A stretch of DNA of 64,000 bases from Nocardia puris (GTDB lineage: Bacteria; Actinomycetota; Actinomycetes; Mycobacteriales; Mycobacteriaceae). The notes under the pieces were generated by a model. That model was not told the DNA's origin, did no database searches, and was given only the letters and a program-made list of their open reading frames with translations. The stretch is taken from contig NZ_QNRE01000002.1 of assembly GCF_003315035.1 (NCBI RefSeq), positions 248,001-312,000 on the forward strand, given 5' to 3'. This document shows, in pieces, positions 1 to 7,830 of this stretch (positions are counted from its first letter, which is position 1; every line of letters starts with the position of its first letter). A program made the position numbers and the translations under genes.

Positions 1-35
1 CGAACGGACCCCATGAGCGCACCCGAGGAGGTTCG

Positions 36-791
36 ATGCTCGAGCCACTACCCACCCGTTCGGTCCGCACGACCGATGTGGCGTTCACGCGCGCCGGTAA
101 CCGGCTGCGCGCGCTGCAACCCGACCACCCCCGGGTCTACGCCGTCGCGCCGATGAACGAGCAGGGCAAACGCCGCTGGTGGAAGCTGTCCGAAGGGCTG
201 CGCGAGGGTCGCATCGAATTGATGTACCGCAGGCACGCCGCCGAGATGATCCGGGCCGACACGGCCGCCGAGGTGGTGGCGACCGCGCTGATCCACGCCG
301 TGGTCGGCCGCGTCGCGGCGCTGCTGGTCGCGGAGGGCAAGGCCTGGGATCCGGGCCTGGAGAATCTCTGGATCCACAACGACAACGACGGCGGCATCGA
401 CTGGGCGGGCCTGGAGGACACCGCGATCCGCGTGATCGACGGCGACCACCTCGCCGGTGAACCCGGTGTGGTGACCCTGCCCTGCGAGCGCGCGATGTTC
501 GTGTGGCTGGCACACCGCTGCGAGCCTTCGCTCTCGCTCATCCAGCACGGCCTGAGCCGGTGCTCGGGGCTGAGCGCGCGCCGGTTCTGGTCGCTGGTCG
601 GCGAATCCCTCGTCGGTGCCGCCACCTACGTGCCCGAGCTCGCGCGCACCGACCGCGAGGACGGCGCCCGCCGCGGCCAAGGCCTGCTGCTCGCGATGGA
701 GGAGCGCGGTCTGCCCGTGCGCCGCGCCGCGAACGTGGTGTCGCTGGACGTGTCCCGTTCACCCCGGCCGGGTACCCTGCGCGCTGGCTGA
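36..791 (+). CDS. Conserved hypothetical protein, 251 aa
   Basis: I do not recognise this family. The ATG at 36 follows a GAGGAG ribosome site at 25-30. The protein is soluble, with no signal peptide or membrane segment. An alternating hydrophobic/charged middle (about residues 75-105) is followed by a Trp/Asn/Asp-rich patch near residue 110 and two Cys around residues 163-177. The overall look faintly recalls FhuF/IucA-type iron-metabolism proteins, but the Cys-rich iron-sulfur motif of FhuF is missing, so I do not assign that role. It precedes a two-component operon by 83 bases on the same strand and could be transcribed with it. Confidence 0.75.
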   Translation: MLEPLPTRSVRTTDVAFTRAGNRLRALQPDHPRVYAVAPMNEQGKRRWWKLSEGLREGRIELMYRRHAAEMIRADTAAEVVATALIHAVVGRVAALLVAEGKAWDPGLENLWIHNDNDGGIDWAGLEDTAIRVIDGDHLAGEPGVVTLPCERAMFVWLAHRCEPSLSLIQHGLSRCSGLSARRFWSLVGESLVGAATYVPELARTDREDGARRGQGLLLAMEERGLPVRRAANVVSLDVSRSPRPGTLRAG

Positions 792-874
792 AACGGCCGA
801 GCCCGGCGCCCGGCGCCGAGCCCGGGCCACCGCGAGGGTGGCCGCGGGTGCTCGGCGTGCGAGCGAGGAGGGCG

Positions 875-1579
875 ATGACCACGCGGTTGCTGATCGTGGA
901 GGACGACGACCGGGTGCGGGCCGCGCTGCGGCTGGCCATGGAGGACGAAGGCTACGACGTGACCGAGGCCGAGGCCGCGGAGAGCGCCCTGGATCACGTG
1001 CGTGACCACGGGGCGCCCGATCTGATGATCATCGACCTGGTGCTCGACGGGATGGACGGCTTCACCTGCATCCGGGAGATCCGCCGCGACCACGAGGTGC
1101 CGATCATCGTGGTCAGCGCGCGCGACGACACCCACGACGTGGTGGCCGCCCTGGAGGCGGGTGCCGACGACTTCGTCACCAAGCCGTTCGAGGTCAAGGA
1201 GATCACCGCGCGCATGCGGGCCCTGCGCAGGCGCGCCGGCCTGACCGCCGAGCGGGAGGCCTCGCAGGATGTCGTGCTGGACGCCGCGCGGCACCTGGTG
1301 CTCTCGCCGCAGCGCGGTGCCGTCCAGCTGGCGGGCGAGGATCTGCACCTGACTCTGACGGAGTTCCGGCTGCTGTCCGAACTCGCCGAGAACCCCGGCT
1401 TCGTGCTGAGCCGCCCGGTGCTGCTGGAACGAGTGTGGGATCGCGGCTTCTTCGGCGACGAGCGCATCGTCGACGTGCACCTGCGCCGCCTGCGCACCAA
1501 GATCGAACAGGACCCCTCGGATCCACGGCTGGTCGTCACCGTGCGCGGGCTCGGCTACCGGCTCGATGTCCAGGCGTGA
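875..1579 (+). CDS. OmpR/PhoB-family response regulator, 234 aa
   Basis: DNA-binding output half of a two-component system. The receiver domain (about residues 1-118) has the acidic pocket EDDD at 9-12, the phospho-acceptor Asp54 in IIDLVLDG and the conserved Lys in VTKPFEV near residue 106. A winged-helix Trans_Reg_C domain (about 140-232) ends in VVTVRGLGYRLD. The ATG at 875 follows GAGGAG and begins directly with a receiver beta-strand, so upstream in-frame codons are excluded. Its stop overlaps the GTG of the sensor kinase (GTGA), so the two are translationally coupled. The signal is unknown; the pair resembles the PrrAB/CutRS type of actinobacterial systems. Confidence 0.95.
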   Translation: MTTRLLIVEDDDRVRAALRLAMEDEGYDVTEAEAAESALDHVRDHGAPDLMIIDLVLDGMDGFTCIREIRRDHEVPIIVVSARDDTHDVVAALEAGADDFVTKPFEVKEITARMRALRRRAGLTAEREASQDVVLDAARHLVLSPQRGAVQLAGEDLHLTLTEFRLLSELAENPGFVLSRPVLLERVWDRGFFGDERIVDVHLRRLRTKIEQDPSDPRLVVTVRGLGYRLDVQA

Positions 1580-2610
1580 ACGCGCCGGAATCGGGCGGCG
1601 GTGAGGTCGGGCGGGCACGCCCGGTCTGGCGGCCGCGCAGTCTGCGCGGGCGGGTGGTGTTCGCGTTCGCGCTGAGCGCGTGCCTGGTGGCGCTGGTGCT
1701 GGTGGTCACCATGCTGCTGGCCGGGCGCGACTACCTGCTGATCTGCGGTCTGGTGGCGGCGGGAATCGGTGCGGCGCTGGGCATGTGGGTCAGCAGGCAC
1801 GCGCTGGACCCGCTGCGCCAGGTGGCGCGCACGGCCGCGCGCATCTCCTCGGGTGAGCACGAGATCCGGCTGCCCGCCACCGACGACCGGGACCTGTCGG
1901 TCACCGTGGACGCGTTCAACGCCATGGTGGACGACCTGCAGGACCGGATCCGGCGCGAGCGCAGGCTGGTCTCCGACATCGGCCACGAATTGCGCACGCC
2001 GCTCACGACGTTGACCGCGAGCGTGGCGGTGCTCGCCCGCCACGCGGACGATCTGCCCGAACGTCCCCGCCGGGCACTGGATCTCGTCACCGCCGAGGTG
2101 GACCACCTGCGGCAGTTGCTGGAGGATCTGCTCGCGCTGGCGCGCGCCGAGGCGGGCATCCACCGCTCCGATGTGGAACCGCTCGCGCTGCGCGAGCTGC
2201 TCACCCACACCCTCGCCGTGCGGGGCCTGGACGCCACGCTGCTGCACGTGATCGACGAGGTGGTGGTCGAGGGCCGGAAACTGGAACTGGAACGCGCCGT
2301 GGGCAATCTGGTCGACAACGCGGTGCGCCACGGGGCGGGCGTGGTGGCCGTGTACGCCGCGCGCGACGGCGAGCACGCGGTGATCACCGTGGACGACGCC
2401 GGTCCGGGCGTGCCCGCGGCCGACCGCACCCGGATCTTCGAGCGTTTCGCGACCGTGCGCACCGGACGCGGGACCGCGTCGGGCACCGGCATCGGACTCG
2501 CGCTCGTCGCGGAAACCGTTGCGGCGCATCGGGGGAGGATCGAGTGCCGGGGGCGTACCGGCGGCGGCGCGCGGTTCGTGCTGCGGCTGCCCCTCATAGC
2601 TGGGGCATGA
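1576..2610 (+). CDS. Sensor histidine kinase, 344 aa
   Basis: Membrane partner of the preceding regulator. The GTG start overlaps the regulator stop. Two membrane helices (about residues 26-48 and 53-72) are separated by only a few residues, so there is almost no extracytoplasmic sensor; this suggests sensing within the membrane or through a partner. A HAMP linker follows, then the H box LVSDIGHELRTPL with the phospho-acceptor His137, an N box (VGNLVDNAVRHG, near 245), a G1 box (VDDAGPGVP) and a G2 box (GTGIGLALV). All catalytic boxes are intact. A strong hairpin about 80 bases past the stop (2693-2715) probably ends the operon. Confidence 0.94.
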   Translation: MNAPESGGGEVGRARPVWRPRSLRGRVVFAFALSACLVALVLVVTMLLAGRDYLLICGLVAAGIGAALGMWVSRHALDPLRQVARTAARISSGEHEIRLPATDDRDLSVTVDAFNAMVDDLQDRIRRERRLVSDIGHELRTPLTTLTASVAVLARHADDLPERPRRALDLVTAEVDHLRQLLEDLLALARAEAGIHRSDVEPLALRELLTHTLAVRGLDATLLHVIDEVVVEGRKLELERAVGNLVDNAVRHGAGVVAVYAARDGEHAVITVDDAGPGVPAADRTRIFERFATVRTGRGTASGTGIGLALVAETVAAHRGRIECRGRTGGGARFVLRLPLIAGA

Positions 2611-2692
2611 AGCGCCGGTCGGGTGCGGAGCGGCGGTCGACGCGCTCCGGCGAACGCGTTGCCGCCGGGGACCCGTTGTCGGGGAGCTTGGC

Positions 2693-2715
2693 CCTCGGGC
2701 GTCTGACGCCCGAGG
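2693..2715 (+). terminator. Hairpin after two-component operon
   Basis: Perfect 10-bp stem CCTCGGGCGT/ACGCCCGAGG with a CTG loop, 83 bases after the kinase stop. It has no T tract, as is common for high-GC actinobacterial terminators. Confidence 0.55.
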
Positions 2716-2902
2716 CGACGGTGCCGGAGGCCTACGCGACACGTTCGGCTCCCTCGGCGGGCCGGCGCGCGTGAGATGATCGCGTGCCCACCGTTCCGCG
2801 AGATGGTGGCGCCGGGGCCGATGCGCTCGCCGTTCGGCATCGGCGCGAAGGTGCCGGCGTGCGCGGAGCGGTCGCCATCAGCCGATCGAGAGGGAGCGGA
2901 GG

Positions 2903-2999
2903 GAGAAAAGAAAGCGGAGGGCCCCACCGTGGTGGAGCCCTCCGCGGCAGTGGACCGGGGTCGCCGCAGCCCTCGGGACCTCGCTCGATCCTGACGCCG
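2903..2999 (-). ncRNA. Putative iron-repressed small RNA (MrsI-like position)
   Basis: A complete small transcription unit is read leftward. It has a sigma-70-type promoter carrying an IdeR-type iron box (separate entry), a start expected near 2999, no ORF, and about 55 bases of leader. It ends in a long hairpin (GCGGAGGGC at 2914-2922 pairing with 2937-2945, plus an inner CCACC/GGTGG stem), followed in the direction of transcription by a T-rich tract (TTTCTTTTCT). That T tract is unusual at this GC content and marks an intrinsic terminator. Predicted length is about 95-100 nt. From memory, the mycobacterial iron-sparing sRNA MrsI (ncRv11846) is also about 100 nt, IdeR-controlled and adjacent to Rv1847, a hotdog thioesterase like the gene at 3226 here. 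The relative orientation may differ, so homology is inferred from position and architecture only. Confidence 0.72.
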
Positions 3000-3005
3000 G
3001 TTCTG

Positions 3006-3035
3006 AGTATAGGTCAGGCTTACCTAAGTTGACAA
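3006..3035 (-). promoter_or_regulatory. Sigma-70 promoter overlapped by an IdeR/DtxR iron box
   Basis: On the minus strand the -35 TTGTCA (3030-3035) and -10 TATACT (3006-3011) are 18 bases apart. The stretch 3009-3027, ATAGGTCAGGCTTACCTAA, matches the IdeR/DtxR consensus TTAGGTTAGGCTAACCTAA at 16 of 19 positions and covers the spacer and part of the -10. Iron-loaded IdeR bound here should block RNA polymerase. The plus strand has a TTGACA but no good -10 at the right distance, so leftward transcription is favoured. IdeR could still influence the rightward thioesterase gene. Confidence 0.8.
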
Positions 3036-3225
3036 CAGGTCGGATCGGACGGCGTGTCGGGCCGTGCGTGCGGCGCCGTGGCACGCGGATGCCACACCGG
3101 AAACCCTTGTTCACCAACGGGATCGGAGACATGCACGCGGTGTTTCCCGACCGTGGGTCACCGGTTCGGCCGCCCACGCCAGGGTCGGCGCGGCGATCCG
3201 GTTCGTCGGGTGTAAAGCTGGACCC

Positions 3226-3672
3226 ATGACGGAACACGACAACGGCGACGTGCGCTCGATGGCCGACCTCACCCCGGAGCTCATGAACAAGGTCAGCGAG
3301 GGCACCTTCGCCGATCTGATCGGACTGCGCTACACCGAACTCGCACCGGACCGGGTGCGCGGTGAATGGGTCGTGAAGCCGCATCTCTACCAGCCCGCGG
3401 GCATCCAGAACGGCGGCGTCTACTGCACCGTCATCGAGACGCTGGCCAGCATCGGCGGCGGCATCTGGTACGGCGAGCGCGGCACCGTCGTCGGCGTCAA
3501 CAACAACACCGACTTCCTGCGCGCCGTGCGCGAGGGCACCCTCACCGGCGAGGCCGTCCCGGTGCACCAGGGCCGCACCCAGCAGCTGTGGCAGGTCGTG
3601 ATCACCGACGAGCAGCAGCGCGTCGTGGCGCGCGGCCAGGTGCGGTTGCAGAACCTGCCCGAGCGGGACTGA
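3226..3672 (+). CDS. PaaI-family hotdog thioesterase, 148 aa
   Basis: Probable acyl-CoA thioesterase of the 4HBT/PaaI hotdog superfamily, cytosolic; substrate unknown. The hotdog core runs from about residue 25 to 140. The helix signature reads QPAGIQNGGVYCTVIETLAS: the usual HGG is NGG here, while the Glu that acts as base in the Arthrobacter-type enzymes is kept (IET). Length is close to Mycobacterium tuberculosis Rv1847 (about 140 aa). The ATG at 3226 is chosen because homologous sequence begins soon after it; no strong ribosome site is visible. It lies about 190 bases right of the iron box and sRNA promoter. Confidence 0.85.
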   Translation: MTEHDNGDVRSMADLTPELMNKVSEGTFADLIGLRYTELAPDRVRGEWVVKPHLYQPAGIQNGGVYCTVIETLASIGGGIWYGERGTVVGVNNNTDFLRAVREGTLTGEAVPVHQGRTQQLWQVVITDEQQRVVARGQVRLQNLPERD

Positions 3673-3780
3673 CCCGTGCGTCCCGGCGAGCCGCGCGGCC
3701 GGTAAAGTTCCGGCGAACTCGGGGGCGGCGCATCGCTTTCCGGGACGACACCGCTGTCGCAAGCGTGGAAGGGGACGCGA

Positions 3781-4335
3781 ATGCTGAGCAACGATCCGGC
3801 CCAGGCCGCCGACGATCTGGCCCGGTGGGCCGAGAATCTGCAGCGCACGGCCGAGAAGTACCAGGAACTGCACGGCCGGATGGCGGCCGTGTCGGTCACC
3901 GAGACCTCCGCCGACAACCGGATCAGTGTCACGGTGGACGCCAACGGCGTGACCACCGCCATCTCGCTGGCCCCCGCGACCCGCGGGATGGACCCGGCGG
4001 CGGTGGCGAGCGAACTCATGGCGTGCACCAAGCGCGCGCAGGCCAAGTTGCGCGTCCAGGTGACCGATATGGTGCACGCGGCGGTCGGCGACGACGCCGC
4101 GGGCCAGAGCATCGTCGGCCAGTACGCCGAGCGGTTCCCCGATGTGGCACCGGAGGCCCCGGCCGCGCCGCCCACCCCGCCCGAACCGGAATACACCCCG
4201 CCCGCCGCGTTCACGCCGCCGCCCCCGGCCGCGCCGGCCCCCGGCACCCGCAAGCCCGACCGGGACCACACCGTCACCCCGGACGAGCCGGACGACGACG
4301 ACCTCTACTACCGCCGCAAATCCTGGCTGGAGTGA
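3781..4335 (+). CDS. YbaB/EbfC-family protein with Pro-rich tail, 184 aa
   Basis: Residues 1-110 match the YbaB/EbfC nucleoid-associated fold, here in the version found in type VII secretion (ESX) gene clusters (EspL-like). An N-terminal helix leads into the VTVDANGVTTAISL strand pair and a long helix. Residues about 122-160 are a low-complexity Pro/Ala linker, and the tail is acidic (DEPDDDD) and ends in RRKSWLE. An AAGGGG ribosome site precedes the ATG. It leads an apparent operon with the EspC-like and WXG-like genes, suggesting a chaperone or DNA-binding accessory role in type VII secretion (inference). Confidence 0.82.
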   Translation: MLSNDPAQAADDLARWAENLQRTAEKYQELHGRMAAVSVTETSADNRISVTVDANGVTTAISLAPATRGMDPAAVASELMACTKRAQAKLRVQVTDMVHAAVGDDAAGQSIVGQYAERFPDVAPEAPAAPPTPPEPEYTPPAAFTPPPPAAPAPGTRKPDRDHTVTPDEPDDDDLYYRRKSWLE

Positions 4336-4448
4336 TCGCCTCGAATTCGAGGGAACCGGATTCGACTCGGCGGCGTCCAAGTTCATAGGTCGTCGTCGGC
4401 GACCGCGCCGCCGCGGCGGCGTTCCGGGAACGAGGAGGGTGATCGTCC

Positions 4449-4781
4449 GTGGCGATGGCCGAGGTGAACGTCGACCCCGAGCGGGCGCGCGAGCACGCGA
4501 AACGGGTGGAGACCATCAGCGAGGGGTTGGCGCAGGCGCTGGAGGCCGCCGCCTATCTGGCACAGGCCGACGACGGGTACGGCCTGCTCGTCCGCCCCTA
4601 CGCGCAGTCGATCCTGAACCCGAAGCACGAGGACATCGTCGCGGGCCTGCGCCACTACAGCGCCGCGGTCGCGGCGCTGCCGCAGAAGCTGCGCCAGGCC
4701 GCCGACGTGTTCGAGGAGCAGGACGCGGCGCGCAAGGGCGCCCTGGACAAGCAGCGCGCTCAGATCGGCGGTGCGGCGTGA
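4449..4781 (+). CDS. EspC-like type VII secretion target, 110 aa
   Basis: Small, all-helical, ESX-secreted-type protein (EspC/DUF2580-like). It starts with VNVDPERAREHAKRVETISEG, forms a helical hairpin, and carries a C-terminal helix rich in Ala, Lys and Gln. The GTG at 4449 is chosen over the ATG at 4455 because it lies at the right distance from the GAGGAGGG ribosome site (about 4432-4440). The stop overlaps the next start (GTGA), so the two proteins are made together, like EspC with EspA, or other paired helical ESX substrates. No ESX core genes (EccB-E, MycP) are nearby, so export would need a system elsewhere. Confidence 0.82.
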   Translation: MAMAEVNVDPERAREHAKRVETISEGLAQALEAAAYLAQADDGYGLLVRPYAQSILNPKHEDIVAGLRHYSAAVAALPQKLRQAADVFEEQDAARKGALDKQRAQIGGAA

Positions 4782-5725
4782 GCGAGCAGACCCCCGTCGG
4801 CCGGTTCCTCAACGAGGCGCCGATCAGCGTGCCCAATCTGCTGTTCGACGACGCCGAACGCCCCGACAACGAGTTGCTGGAGGAGAGCACCGACTTCCGC
4901 GAGGAGTACTACCAGGAGCGGGCGTTCCTGCACAGCAACCTGGGCAAGCCCACCGGCGCCCAGGGCGAGGACGACGCGAACGCGGGCATCCTGTCCGGCA
5001 CCGTCCTCGGCGACAGTTTCGAGGCGTTCCATCTGTTCACCAGCGGCGAGCAGCTCGACGGTGTGTTCAAGGCGTTCTCGGTCGCGTCCTCGGCGGTGAG
5101 CCTGGCTGAATCGATCGCAGGCGGCAAGTACCTGGATCCCTTCAACTTCCTGGGCGGCCAGCTGATGGGCTGGATGCTCGAGCACGTGGAGCCGATGCGC
5201 AAGGCGCTGGACTCGCTGGCGGGCAATCCCGGCATGGTCGAGGCGTATTCGAAGTCCTGGGAGAACATCGCCGAGCGCCTGAAGGAGGTGGCGAGCGCCT
5301 GGGACGCCGAGGTCGCGTCGGGCACCGCGGGCTGGACGGGGGAGACCGCGCTGGCCTACCGCACCCGCGCGGGCGAGTACATGAACTCGATCGGCGGCCT
5401 GGCCGCGCTCGCCGCGGTGCTGGGGACGCTGAACGAGAAGATGGGCAAGCTGGTCGAGGCGGTGCGCGGCGCGATCGTCGACATCCTCTCGGCGCTGGCC
5501 GGGCTGCTGGTGGAGGTCACCATCATCATCCTGGCGACGGTCGGCACCGGATCCTTCGCGGCGGCGGCGCGGGCGACCTTCGGCATCAGCGCGGCCAGCC
5601 TCCAGGTGTCGAATCTGTTGCGCAAGCTGTTTTCGGCGATCTTCGATCTGAAATCGCTGGCTTCGGCTGCCACGCAGGCCATCGCGGCGATCGTGCAGAT
5701 CGAGCAGGTCTCGGCGACCGCGTGA
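4778..5725 (+). CDS. WXG100/EspA-like type VII secretion-associated protein, 315 aa
   Basis: The GTG overlaps the upstream stop. Residues 1-60 are acidic and disordered. A helical WXG100-like region follows (about 130-220); it includes AWDAEVASGTAGWTGETA, where the W-x-G turn is seen. Hydrophobic glycine/alanine-rich segments (about 225-290: LSALAGLLVEVTIIILATVG) may insert in membrane. This layout of WXG hairpin plus hydrophobic C-terminal part resembles EspA/EspE-type ESX substrates rather than plain EsxA. Partnering with the EspC-like protein is inferred from the overlap. Exact function unknown. Confidence 0.8.
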   Translation: MSEQTPVGRFLNEAPISVPNLLFDDAERPDNELLEESTDFREEYYQERAFLHSNLGKPTGAQGEDDANAGILSGTVLGDSFEAFHLFTSGEQLDGVFKAFSVASSAVSLAESIAGGKYLDPFNFLGGQLMGWMLEHVEPMRKALDSLAGNPGMVEAYSKSWENIAERLKEVASAWDAEVASGTAGWTGETALAYRTRAGEYMNSIGGLAALAAVLGTLNEKMGKLVEAVRGAIVDILSALAGLLVEVTIIILATVGTGSFAAAARATFGISAASLQVSNLLRKLFSAIFDLKSLASAATQAIAAIVQIEQVSATA

Positions 5726-5764
5726 TCGGGGCCGGGCCGCGCCACCGGTGGCAGACTGCGGAGT

Positions 5765-6430
5765 ATGACGACACCTGACTGGGCCGACGTGGACAGCTAC
5801 CTGGTGGACCACCTGGTGCGCGATCCCGACACCGCCGCCGCGCTGGCGGCCAATGCCGCCGCGGGCCTGCCCGCGATCGATGTGTCCGCGGCACAGGGCA
5901 AGTTCCTGTCGCTGCTGGCGCGCTCGACCGGTGCGCGCCGGGTGCTCGAGATCGGCACCCTCGGCGGATTCAGCACCCTCTGGCTGGCGCGGGCGGTCGG
6001 CCCGTCCGGCCGGGTGGTGACGCTCGAATTCCAACCCGAGCACGCGAAAGTCGCGCGCGAGAACCTGGACCGCGCCGGCGTGGGCGAGCGGGTCGACATC
6101 CGGGTCGGCGCGGCGCTGGACAGCCTGCCCGTGCTGGAGGCCGAGGGCGGTGAACCGTTCGACCTGGTGTTCATCGACGCCGACAAGGTCAACAACTCCA
6201 ACTACGTGAACTGGGCGCTGCGGCTCACCCGTCCCGGCGCGGTGATCGTGGTGGACAACGTGGTGCGCGGCGGCGCGGTGGCCGATCCGGCCTCGGCGGA
6301 CCCGGCCGTGCGAGCCAGCCGGGAGCTCGTGGAACTGCTCGCCGCCGAACCGCGGCTGGACGCGACGGTGGTGCAGACCGTCGGCCAGAAGGGCTGGGAC
6401 GGTTTCGCTTTCGCGGTGGTGTCCGGCTAG
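5765..6430 (+). CDS. Class I SAM-dependent O-methyltransferase (family 3), 221 aa
   Basis: Cytosolic methyltransferase of the caffeoyl-CoA/catechol O-methyltransferase-like family 3. The SAM-binding motif I is VLEIGTLGGFSTLWLA (about residues 60-75). The metal-binding acidic residues lie in DLVFIDADKVNNSNYV, and IVVDNVVRGG is the typical motif that follows. Full length for the family (about 220 aa; Rv0187 is similar, from memory). Its substrate, probably a catechol or hydroxylated aromatic, cannot be told. The last four bases overlap the convergent exonuclease gene. Confidence 0.92.
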   Translation: MTTPDWADVDSYLVDHLVRDPDTAAALAANAAAGLPAIDVSAAQGKFLSLLARSTGARRVLEIGTLGGFSTLWLARAVGPSGRVVTLEFQPEHAKVARENLDRAGVGERVDIRVGAALDSLPVLEAEGGEPFDLVFIDADKVNNSNYVNWALRLTRPGAVIVVDNVVRGGAVADPASADPAVRASRELVELLAAEPRLDATVVQTVGQKGWDGFAFAVVSG

Positions 6431-7005
6431 CGCACGCCGTCGGAAGTCACCCGCCACGCGCCGCGCTCGCGCAGCCGCAGCACGAGCGCGGCGATGTTCC
6501 ACGCGTCGTCCTCGCCGCGGTGGTGGCGGCCCTCCAGCGGCAGCCCGGCGATCTCGAGCGCTTGCGCCATCCCCGGGCGGCGGCGCAGCCCGTGCGCCTC
6601 GGTGAACACGAGTTTGGCGTTGGTGTGCCGGGCGCCGAACGGGTAGGCGGTGCCGGTCGTGGCGCACTGCGCCGTGAACTGCTTGCGGTCGTAATCGCCC
6701 CAGCTGGCCCAGGGCCGCGCGCCGGCGTCGTGGTCGGCGGCGAGAATTCGGCAGGCCTCGGCGAAGGGCACCCCGCCGTCGACCTCGTCCTGCGTGAGTC
6801 CCGTGAGCTCGGTGCAGAACTCGCTCACCGCGCTGCGTTCGGGCCGAACCAGGATGCGGTGCTTGGCGATTCGCGCGCCCGCGCCGAGATCGACCACGGT
6901 GAGCCCGATTTCGATGATCTCGTGCGCGGCGCCCGCGGGCACCGGCCCGTCCCAGCACGTGGCCTCGACGTCGACCACGTTCAGCAGTCCGGTGTGTTCG
7001 GTCAT
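6427..7005 (-). CDS. DEDDh-type 3'-5' exonuclease, 192 aa
   Basis: ERI-1/KapD-like exonuclease of the DnaQ fold. Exo I is seen as NVVDVEATCW near residues 8-15 (the catalytic D-x-E). Exo II follows in the WASWGDYDRKQF stretch. Exo III is HHRGEDDAWNIA, giving the DEDDh His and Asp. It probably trims RNA or single-stranded DNA; the substrate is not determined. The start MTEHTG at 7005 is chosen because residues further upstream look like noise. It converges with the methyltransferase gene, overlapping it by four bases. Confidence 0.9.
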   Translation of the reverse strand: MTEHTGLLNVVDVEATCWDGPVPAGAAHEIIEIGLTVVDLGAGARIAKHRILVRPERSAVSEFCTELTGLTQDEVDGGVPFAEACRILAADHDAGARPWASWGDYDRKQFTAQCATTGTAYPFGARHTNAKLVFTEAHGLRRRPGMAQALEIAGLPLEGRHHRGEDDAWNIAALVLRLRERGAWRVTSDGVR

Positions 7006-7057
7006 GGGGCGCAGCGTAGGCGGCCGCGACGACCGCGCTCCACCGAATTTCGGCCGA

Positions 7058-7732
7058 TCAGCGGGTGCGCGCGGCAACCCGCGCGGCGAACCCGTCGCAC
7101 AGCGCCTCCAGCCCGGAGAACAGCAGGTCCTCGGAGGTGAGATCGCTCACCCCCGCGCCCTCGAGTTCGGCCAGCGCGGGCGGCACCGGGTTGAGCGGGG
7201 TGCCGTCGAGCAGCGCGCGCAGCCCGTTGTGCCCGTCGGGCTGGATGCCTTTGCTGGTGACCAGCGACGAGCTGACGTACGGCAGCGTGGCGCCGGAGAT
7301 GTAGTTCCACACGGTGAACGCCATCTGCATGGCCTCGCGCGGGGACACGTCCAACTCGCGGAAACCCTCGACCAGCCAGGCCAGCGCGTCCATGGAGTAG
7401 GGGCCGAAGCTGTAGCGGGGCATGGCGAACGTGAGCAGCACCCACGGGTGTTCGCGGTACAGCGCCCAGTCCACCTCGGCGGCGATGCGCACCCGGTCGC
7501 GCCAGGTCCAGCCGGTGCCGGCCGGATCGGGGTAGGGGTGCCTGCGCGTGATCTCGTCGGTCATCGCGGCGATGAGCTCGTCCTTGTTGGCCAGGTGGCG
7601 GTACAGCGACATGGCGCCCACGCCCAGGCGGTCGGCGATGCGGCGCATGGACAGCGCGTCCAGCCCCTCGGTGTCGGCGAGGGCGATCGCGGTGTCCACG
7701 ATCGCCGCGCGGTGCAGCTTCGGCTCGGTCAT
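7058..7732 (-). CDS. TetR-family repressor, 224 aa
   Basis: The N-terminal helix-turn-helix (about residues 10-55) includes ALSMRRIADRLGVGAMSLYRHLANKDELI, typical of TetR. The C-terminal ligand domain resembles the TetR_C class seen with drug exporters. It is divergent from the exporter at 7831, with two palindromes between them (7767-7777 and 7788-7802), so it very probably represses both itself and the exporter until a drug-like ligand binds. The start at 7732 is supported by homology beginning at TEPKLHR. Confidence 0.92.
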   Translation of the reverse strand: MTEPKLHRAAIVDTAIALADTEGLDALSMRRIADRLGVGAMSLYRHLANKDELIAAMTDEITRRHPYPDPAGTGWTWRDRVRIAAEVDWALYREHPWVLLTFAMPRYSFGPYSMDALAWLVEGFRELDVSPREAMQMAFTVWNYISGATLPYVSSSLVTSKGIQPDGHNGLRALLDGTPLNPVPPALAELEGAGVSDLTSEDLLFSGLEALCDGFAARVAARTR

Positions 7733-7766
7733 CCCATGACTCACTTTCGATTCCGGGCCCGGATGC

Positions 7767-7802
7767 GTACACTGTACCCCGGCGCATGCGTACGCCGTAC
7801 GC
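7767..7802. promoter_or_regulatory. Two palindromic operators between tetR and exporter
   Basis: GTACACTGTAC (7767-7777) and GCGTACGCCGTACGC (7788-7802) are both perfect palindromes around one central base and share GTAC half-sites. They are centred about 23 bases apart, between divergent genes, as expected for TetR dimers. Confidence 0.72.
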
Positions 7803-7830
7803 GGGACACGGGAGAGGATTCGGAACACAG

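Noticed and set aside
36..791. FhuF-type ferric siderophore reductase for the first gene
   Set aside because: The overall look is vaguely similar, but the C-terminal Cys pattern needed for the iron-sulfur cluster is missing.
2544..3032. Several 70-80 codon frames after the sensor kinase
   Set aside because: They overlap the hairpin, sRNA and promoter and have no ribosome sites; GC-rich composition opens such frames by chance.
3029..3229. A 66-codon frame right of the iron box
   Set aside because: It has no ribosome site, Arg/Pro-rich composition and an end inside the thioesterase start. The promoter reads the other way.
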